This document shows, in pieces, positions 8,998 through 13,294 of a stretch of DNA of 13,294 nt. Source of the stretch: Candolleomyces eurysporus. Taxonomy: Eukaryota > Basidiomycota > Agaricomycetes > Agaricales > Psathyrellaceae. The translations under genes and the position numbers were made by a program. The notes under the pieces were generated by a model, which ran no database searches, had not been told where the DNA came from, and was given only the letters and a program-made list of their open reading frames with translations. The stretch lies in assembly GCA_027579435.1 (NCBI GenBank), contig JANBPK010001736.1, positions 1-13,294 of the forward strand, given 5' to 3'. Positions within the stretch are counted from its first letter, which is position 1. Each line of letters starts with the position of its first letter.

Positions 8998-11053
8998 CTA
9001 AAATAAGGAGAATGTACGGCCCTGAATAAATTTCTGGTTGTCCAACGCGAAGTTCCTCCGCTCTCCCACCAATTTCGACCTCAACTCCTTCGCCTTCTGG
9101 AGGGGTATTGGAAACTCTTGAATTTGGTCGAAGACTTGATCCTGCACTTCGACCGGCAGACTCTCCAAGAGATTAGGCGAACCGTTAGGAGGCACCTGAG
9201 TGATGTTGGCTTCCTTCCACCAGTCCAGCCGCTGGCATGGAACGCTCGCTGTGCTGATGATACGCACGTTCGGATCGACAAGGAGCAATGCGACGATTTT
9301 CATGTGACCTGGCTTTGTTCGATCCGCCAGCTTGAATCGCTCGACGCCATGTTGAAGGATATTAGGGAACGTGATGAGACGACCTTCTAGAGTCTTGACG
9401 GCCCCTGCCGCCTGAACCTTCGGCCCGTTGTGCTCGCACCCGAAGATTGCTTGGAGCCAGGCGCTGTTGTCTTGCTCATAGTCGATACATGCCTCAGCTT
9501 CGTCAGAGATAACTTGACGGAATGCCAGGCAAGGATCTGTGACGTTGGAGCACGAGTGGTAGTAGATCGCTGTAGCACAGATATGCTCATTCTGGGGAGC
9601 TCAAGTTAAACATGGCAAAAGACTCAGAGAAGGATTTTCGACTTACGAGTTTTCCTTCAACGTGCCACATCCCACCTCCATACGCTGGTTTTTCGGGAGT
9701 GAGCTCGATATTCTCGATCTTCACAATGATCTGCAATGGTCTTCCACGTTTGGCATAAACCTCCTTAAGACTGAGGGTGTCAGAGTTAGACAATTCATAT
9801 CGTTCAGAGTCGAAGGGAAGATCTGGCTCTGGAATGAGCAAGGTCCGATTGTCCTCCCACCAGGCAATCTTACGCCAATGGTAATCGTTCTCTCCTTCCC
9901 CTGGAAACCTTGGAGGAAAATCGGATCCAGGGATGCATTGGAAGTCTGGGGTATATTGAACGCGGGAATAACGGATCCGTTGGAACTCTGGTGCGGCACT
10001 GTACGGATCCTCCAGGTTGATCCCCGCAATCGATATTTCCCAGAGGGGTATCGCTGCCTCGATGGCGTCCTCAATCGAGTAGTAGAGGTCCTTGTGCTTC
10101 TCCGGATGAAGATTGTTGATATACGAGAGAATTCTGGGCACGCCAGGTGAGTTCTGTAACATTCATGAAGAAGCTACTACTCACTTGGGGCGGTCTCCAG
10201 AGATATCCACCTCGCACGGGAGCCACTGGAACTTTGTGCTGTAAGGGTCGTAGGTGTCGCAGGACATGGAATCATAATGCACTCTGTTGCCTTTCGCAAC
10301 GGGGGTTGGAATCACCCCGCCCTCTCCACAGCGAGAAATACAGTCCTCCAGCGTGGTAACCTGACTACCAGCGGGCAGAATCTTTGTTTTTCCATAAACG
10401 AGTGGATATAAGCTGGGGTGTATGAGGCCGAGAACCTGGCCGTTCGATCCGGGGTGCCAGTCGTTCTGAGCTTCAGGGACGCTCTCCAAAGGCTTGATGG
10501 CGCTTTGGAGAGCCAACTTGACCCCCTCAGGAACGGCGTGGTCGGATTTTACGACTTTGCCATTGAAGACAGCTATCGCGCCGCGCTTGGACGAATTGGG
10601 CTCGAACCTTTCTGCGCGGTATCTGAGTTCCTGAATACAATACTCGAACATCTTCTCGGTGAAATCCTCCCTGCCGGACGTAACCTCGGCTCTCCATTTT
10701 GTGACAATATTGTCGTCGAAAACCTGCAGCACCTCAAATTCAGACAAGCAAATCGAAAAGAACGACGGTTCCTACTACCTTCTTGTGCCACTCTTGTTTA
10801 TCTGTGATTCGATTGATGAATTCCAACATTGCAAATTCTCGCAGAGTAGTCAAAGGCAAGCTGAAGTAGGGCGATTAATATCACTTTGCTTTCTCAAAAC
10901 GTCGGGTTGTGTGCACCTGCATAGCTGTTCTCTCACTAGAGCGTTGCCAATCAACTCGCGGACGTATAATGGGTCGTCCTTCGCGGGGACATACTCCAAA
11001 GGTTGTCCGTTCCCTGGGGAAGCATGAACGCGAGAGAAATCGAGATCCGACAT
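8998..11053 (-). CDS. DUF4246-family protein (putative Fe/2-oxoglutarate oxygenase-like fold), five exons
   Basis: Exons on the minus strand are 11053-10917, 10860-10779, 10723-10185, 10133-9647 and 9591-8998, giving 612 aa. The introns are 56, 55, 51 and 55 nt, all GT-AG with phases that join correctly. Family landmarks occur in order: PLYVRELIGNALV, FINRITDKQEWHKK, VFDDNIVTKWRAEV, HPGSNG..., FQWLPCEVD, ILSYINNLHP, GGGMWHVEGKLNEHICATAI, FPNILQHGV and ALLLVDPNVRIISTASVP. DUF4246 is a fungal family of unknown biochemical role whose conserved HxE and later His suggest an iron-binding oxygenase core; here they are H410, E412 and H496. At residue 512 the usual PGHRK reads PGHMK, so an Arg that could bind the co-substrate is missing. 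The start is supported by upstream TATA sequence and family alignment. A further upstream exon is possible. No membrane segment or signal peptide is seen. Confidence 0.9.
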
Positions 11054-11120
11054 GACGCCTGGGAGTAGTGAAATTCAAAGTGGGGTTCTTTGCCGTTCCC
11101 TAGCCATCCACGTAGCAAAG

Positions 11121-11130
11121 TTATATACCT
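11121..11130 (-). promoter_or_regulatory. TATA box of the DUF4246 gene
   Basis: On the minus strand the sequence reads AGGTATATAA, ending about 68 bases upstream of the ATG at 11053. That places a transcription start near 11090-11100 and leaves a short 5' leader. Position and sequence fit a fungal TATA promoter, but no transcript evidence is available. Confidence 0.5.
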
Positions 11131-11566
11131 AGCCGCCTGACTCACGAATATATCAATTGGCACCGGCGCGGTCCGGGAATCGAAGCGAGAGTCTCGAGTC
11201 AGAGCTGTGTTTTCTAGACAGCTCGACTGGTATTGTCATGCAGTCAGGCCGAGAGTGTTTGTGTTTTACACCATAATGATGCGGAAAACCGGTTTTCCCG
11301 CGTTGTTTGGTCGCGATCGTGAGCCGCACCGTGCCGGCATCACGGCAGGTCTGGCGGGGCGCTGTCACTTGTTTCAATCTGCCACCTGCTTGGGTACTCG
11401 AATCATCAAGGTCGACTCACCTCGTCGTACCCTCCTCACCGACGATCCTTTCGGTCTAGAGCAATTNCCCTCAGTGCATCCTCCTCCTTGCATTGGCCAA
11501 CTCGTTAATGTCGCCTCTGTCTCGGCATCCTGTCTCTTTCTGGAGGAGCCTCGCACTCACGTTAGT

Positions 11567-11584
11567 GCTCGGGCAGCGCCGAGC
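11567..11584. repeat. Small hairpin GCTCGG-N6-CCGAGC
   Basis: A perfect 6-bp stem with a 6-nt loop. It has no clear gene context and may be the edge of an old transposon or chance in a G/C-rich patch. Confidence 0.4.
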
Positions 11585-11893
11585 CACGCACTACTTGGAA
11601 ACCTCGCCGGATGTGGTCTCCTTGGACCGATTCCTTCATGTCCAGCGCACTAATTTTTAGTCGACTCATGAGCTCAGATGACTTATTCCGGCAAAAAGCG
11701 CTCCTCACTCCTTTTGTTCAAATCACTCCCTCAATCTTCCAATTGGTCTGAAATGGCATTAGGAGAAAGACTCGACTCCATCTGTCTTACTTTCAGATTT
11801 GTCTGGGATCAGCTTCTCTTCTTGCTTTTAAAGCATCACTGCGTCAGTGTCTCAGACTCCCCCCTCCTCCCACCCACGAGAGTAGTTGCATTG

Positions 11894-12048
11894 TTGCACC
11901 ATTGACTCAACGATAGCCTCCATTTGTGGTTGATGGGCTCTGCGAGAATTGAATCCTTCCTGTAAGCCACGCTAATTCCTGACAGTGCTCCGGCTGCCCA
12001 CTCTACAACTCATCCAAGCTGTTAGTTCAAGGATATGGCTGCGCCAGC
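11894..12048. repeat. Dispersed repeat, copy R2
   Basis: Collinear with R1 at 3219-3375: it begins TTGCACCATTGACTCAACGA and ends ATGGCTGCGCCAGCG. The reading frame that is open in R1 is broken here by stops, so if the ancestor was coding, this copy is not. Confidence 0.6.
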
Positions 12049-12401
12049 GGGTACTCAAGAACGGGGTTAGCCTTTGGGACTGGCAGTTGTGGCGCCGTCA
12101 TCAAGACCCCTTTGGAACTTCCTATATCAAGGTAAAATGAGCAGTGAACCCTAAAACAAAACATATCTCACCTATGCCATTGTTCGGTTCTGCATTGTCA
12201 TTCCATGCGCTGCTGGCAGCAATTTTGGCTTTGGATATAAAGGTAAATATCAAACTCCAGCAGATTAACACAAGAATTACTGTTTTCCCGAACTCTTCCA
12301 CTTCTTGCTTGTCTCACCCGCTCCCCATCAGTAGCTTCGAATTATTCAGGTATGTGTTGAAAAACGAAAACGGATGGCATTGCTTTGTGCAAGGAAGGTA
12401 A

Positions 12402-12560
12402 TTTTGGAGCTTTACATCAACAAGTGCTTCTGGAAGTCATAGTCATAGTCATAAACCGTACTGGGTCCAATTCCTGAATGCCGGTGTCCTGGGCTTCTAT
12501 GCCAAAGAGCAGGCTAACTACAATGAGATCCCAGCTCCAAATCCTTCAATACACACCTAA
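12402..12560 (+). other. Possible coding relic, unassigned
   Basis: A stop-bounded frame of about 52 codons contains KPYWVQFLNAGVLGFYAKEQ followed by a Pro/Asn-rich end. The amino-acid mix is typical of real protein, but there is no start codon in a good context and no supported splice partner. I recognise no family. It may be a fragment of a transposon-encoded protein. Confidence 0.25.
12435..12452. repeat. Short hexanucleotide repeat (AGTCAT)3
   Basis: Three perfect AGTCAT units inside the short open frame at 12402-12560, where they encode alternating Ser and His. Confidence 0.9.
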
Positions 12561-12761
12561 ACTGGCACACCTGTTTCAGACTGAAAGATGTGCATTCTCA
12601 GACAGGAGATTTCTACTTGTACTCCATCAATCGTCCCACTCCTATAACACAGGCTGTACCTGGTGTATACACATCAGAACCATGTTGTATAAGCTCATTT
12701 TCCTGATATCCAAATTTAGGTAACATTGACAGCCTTATTGTCAANGGGGGGACTGCCATTT

Positions 12762-12844
12762 TTATCCATAAGTCTGATGGATGAGCCCAGGGTGAATTAT
12801 GCATAAGTCCAGGCACTAACCAGGTCCAGGGTGCTTATGGATAA
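12762..12844. repeat. Inverted repeat with nested direct repeat
   Basis: TTATCCATAAG (12762-12772) is perfectly inverted as CTTATGGATAA (12834-12844), with 61 bases between. Within this span CCAGGGTG occurs twice, each time followed by a TTATG/ATAA-like segment. A second small palindrome, TTGACA...TGTCAA, lies just upstream (12726-12744). This could be a degraded MITE-like element, but no target-site duplication was identified. Confidence 0.5.
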
Positions 12845-13049
12845 CTCAGAATCTAAAAATAGAGTGGGCTGTCAACTGTCAAAATAAGACCATGGTTCTA
12901 ATTTTGATTCATCTATCAACTCACAACTTCTAATTCAAGTGTCTGTATAACAAAGACATAAAAGAGCATTGCAACATATATGTCTCCTCTCCTTACATAC
13001 CTAAGCTCAAACAACATGAAACTTCACAGAATGAAAGCTGTTTCAGTTC

Positions 13050-13282
13050 CAGACATGAAAATTGTTGGCCCAACCCTAACAAATTGTCTCAGCCCTAACA
13101 AACCCTAAAAGCCCTAATACCACATTTATTGTGTTGTCAGACATAAAAATCATTTCCCAACCCTCACAAACCCTAAGAACCCTATCATCTACATTTGTTC
13201 TCTTGTCAAGACATACCATAACATACCATATGTTTGTTCTGTTGTCAGACATATCAATAAGGGGTTTTTTTTTGGCAGACAT
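13050..13282. repeat. A/T-rich irregular tandem repeat with CCCTAA and CAGACAT motifs
   Basis: CAGACAT occurs at 13050, 13138, 13246 and 13276, with a near match (CAAGACAT) around 13207. The first two are followed by similar blocks: AAAA-T--TT--CCCAACCCT-ACAAA. CCCTAA occurs exactly five times (13074, 13093, 13103, 13112, 13171), and one-base variants occur at 13161 and 13180. The spacing is irregular, so this is not a telomere tract. It runs toward the window edge and may continue. Confidence 0.65.
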
Positions 13283-13294
13283 GAAAACTATTCC

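Larger units (their letters stand above)
11131..13294. other. Gene-poor region upstream of the DUF4246 gene
   Basis: No confident gene. The 148-codon open frame at 11207-11653 has no recognisable domain, contains an N and looks compositionally arbitrary. The region contains repeat copy R2, small repeats and, from about 12400, an A/T-rich tail unlike the rest of the window. A short frame at 12402-12560 looks protein-like but cannot be assigned. Confidence 0.5.

Noticed and set aside
9662..10150. 162-codon plus-strand frame
   Set aside because: It is antisense to exon 4 of the DUF4246 gene, where the minus strand carries clear family motifs.
11207..11653. 148-codon plus-strand frame as a gene
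   Set aside because: No domain, contains an N and has an arbitrary composition; no promoter or splice support.
13074..13185. True telomere array
   Set aside because: CCCTAA units are irregularly spaced and interrupted by other motifs.

Overview
This window looks like nuclear DNA of a basidiomycete fungus, probably a mushroom-forming agaricomycete. The evidence is three genes with short introns (50-61 nt, pyrimidine-rich acceptors), two NACHT-type NTPases of the large agaricomycete 'NWD2-like' STAND/NLR family, and a fungal DUF4246 protein. Gene spacing is loose, and the gaps hold old duplications and relics. Four isolated N bases (7740, 7794, 11467, 12745) mark this as draft sequence.

Layout. 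(1) 1-2567, plus strand: NLR copy 1. Its 5' end lies off the window, since the frame is open from base 1. It carries a +1 frameshift at an eight-C run (1828-1835); downstream, the frame and three introns still match copy 2. (2) 2568-4205: no intact gene. This gap holds one copy of a dispersed repeat (3219-3375) and a decayed fragment of another NACHT ATPase (3867-4010). (3) 4206-7022, plus strand: NLR copy 2, intact in five exons, 861 aa. Both copies contain a 444-nt-period internal duplication of the module that follows the NACHT domain. Neither copy shows WD40, ankyrin or TPR repeats within the window. The first exon of copy 2 encodes a short segment with an IQIG core resembling the RHIM/PP amyloid motif of fungal and animal cell-death pathways. 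(4) 7023-8997: two diverged tandem units (7055-7515 and 7535-8369) and microsatellites. (5) 8998-11053, minus strand: a complete five-exon DUF4246 gene, 612 aa, with an iron-type HxE...H triad but Met where the family normally has Arg. A TATA box lies just upstream. (6) 11054-13294: no convincing gene. It holds the second copy of the dispersed repeat (11894-12048), an inverted/direct repeat cluster and an A/T-rich tail with CCCTAA-like and CAGACAT repeats.

How the parts may work together. The NLR pair looks like a tandem duplication in which one copy is intact and the other broken or mis-sequenced. If the N-terminal amyloid-like segment is real, copy 2 could be a self-contained sensor: ligand-driven NACHT oligomerisation would expose an amyloid seed for a cell-death effector encoded elsewhere. 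No such effector is visible here, and nothing links the DUF4246 gene functionally to the NLRs.
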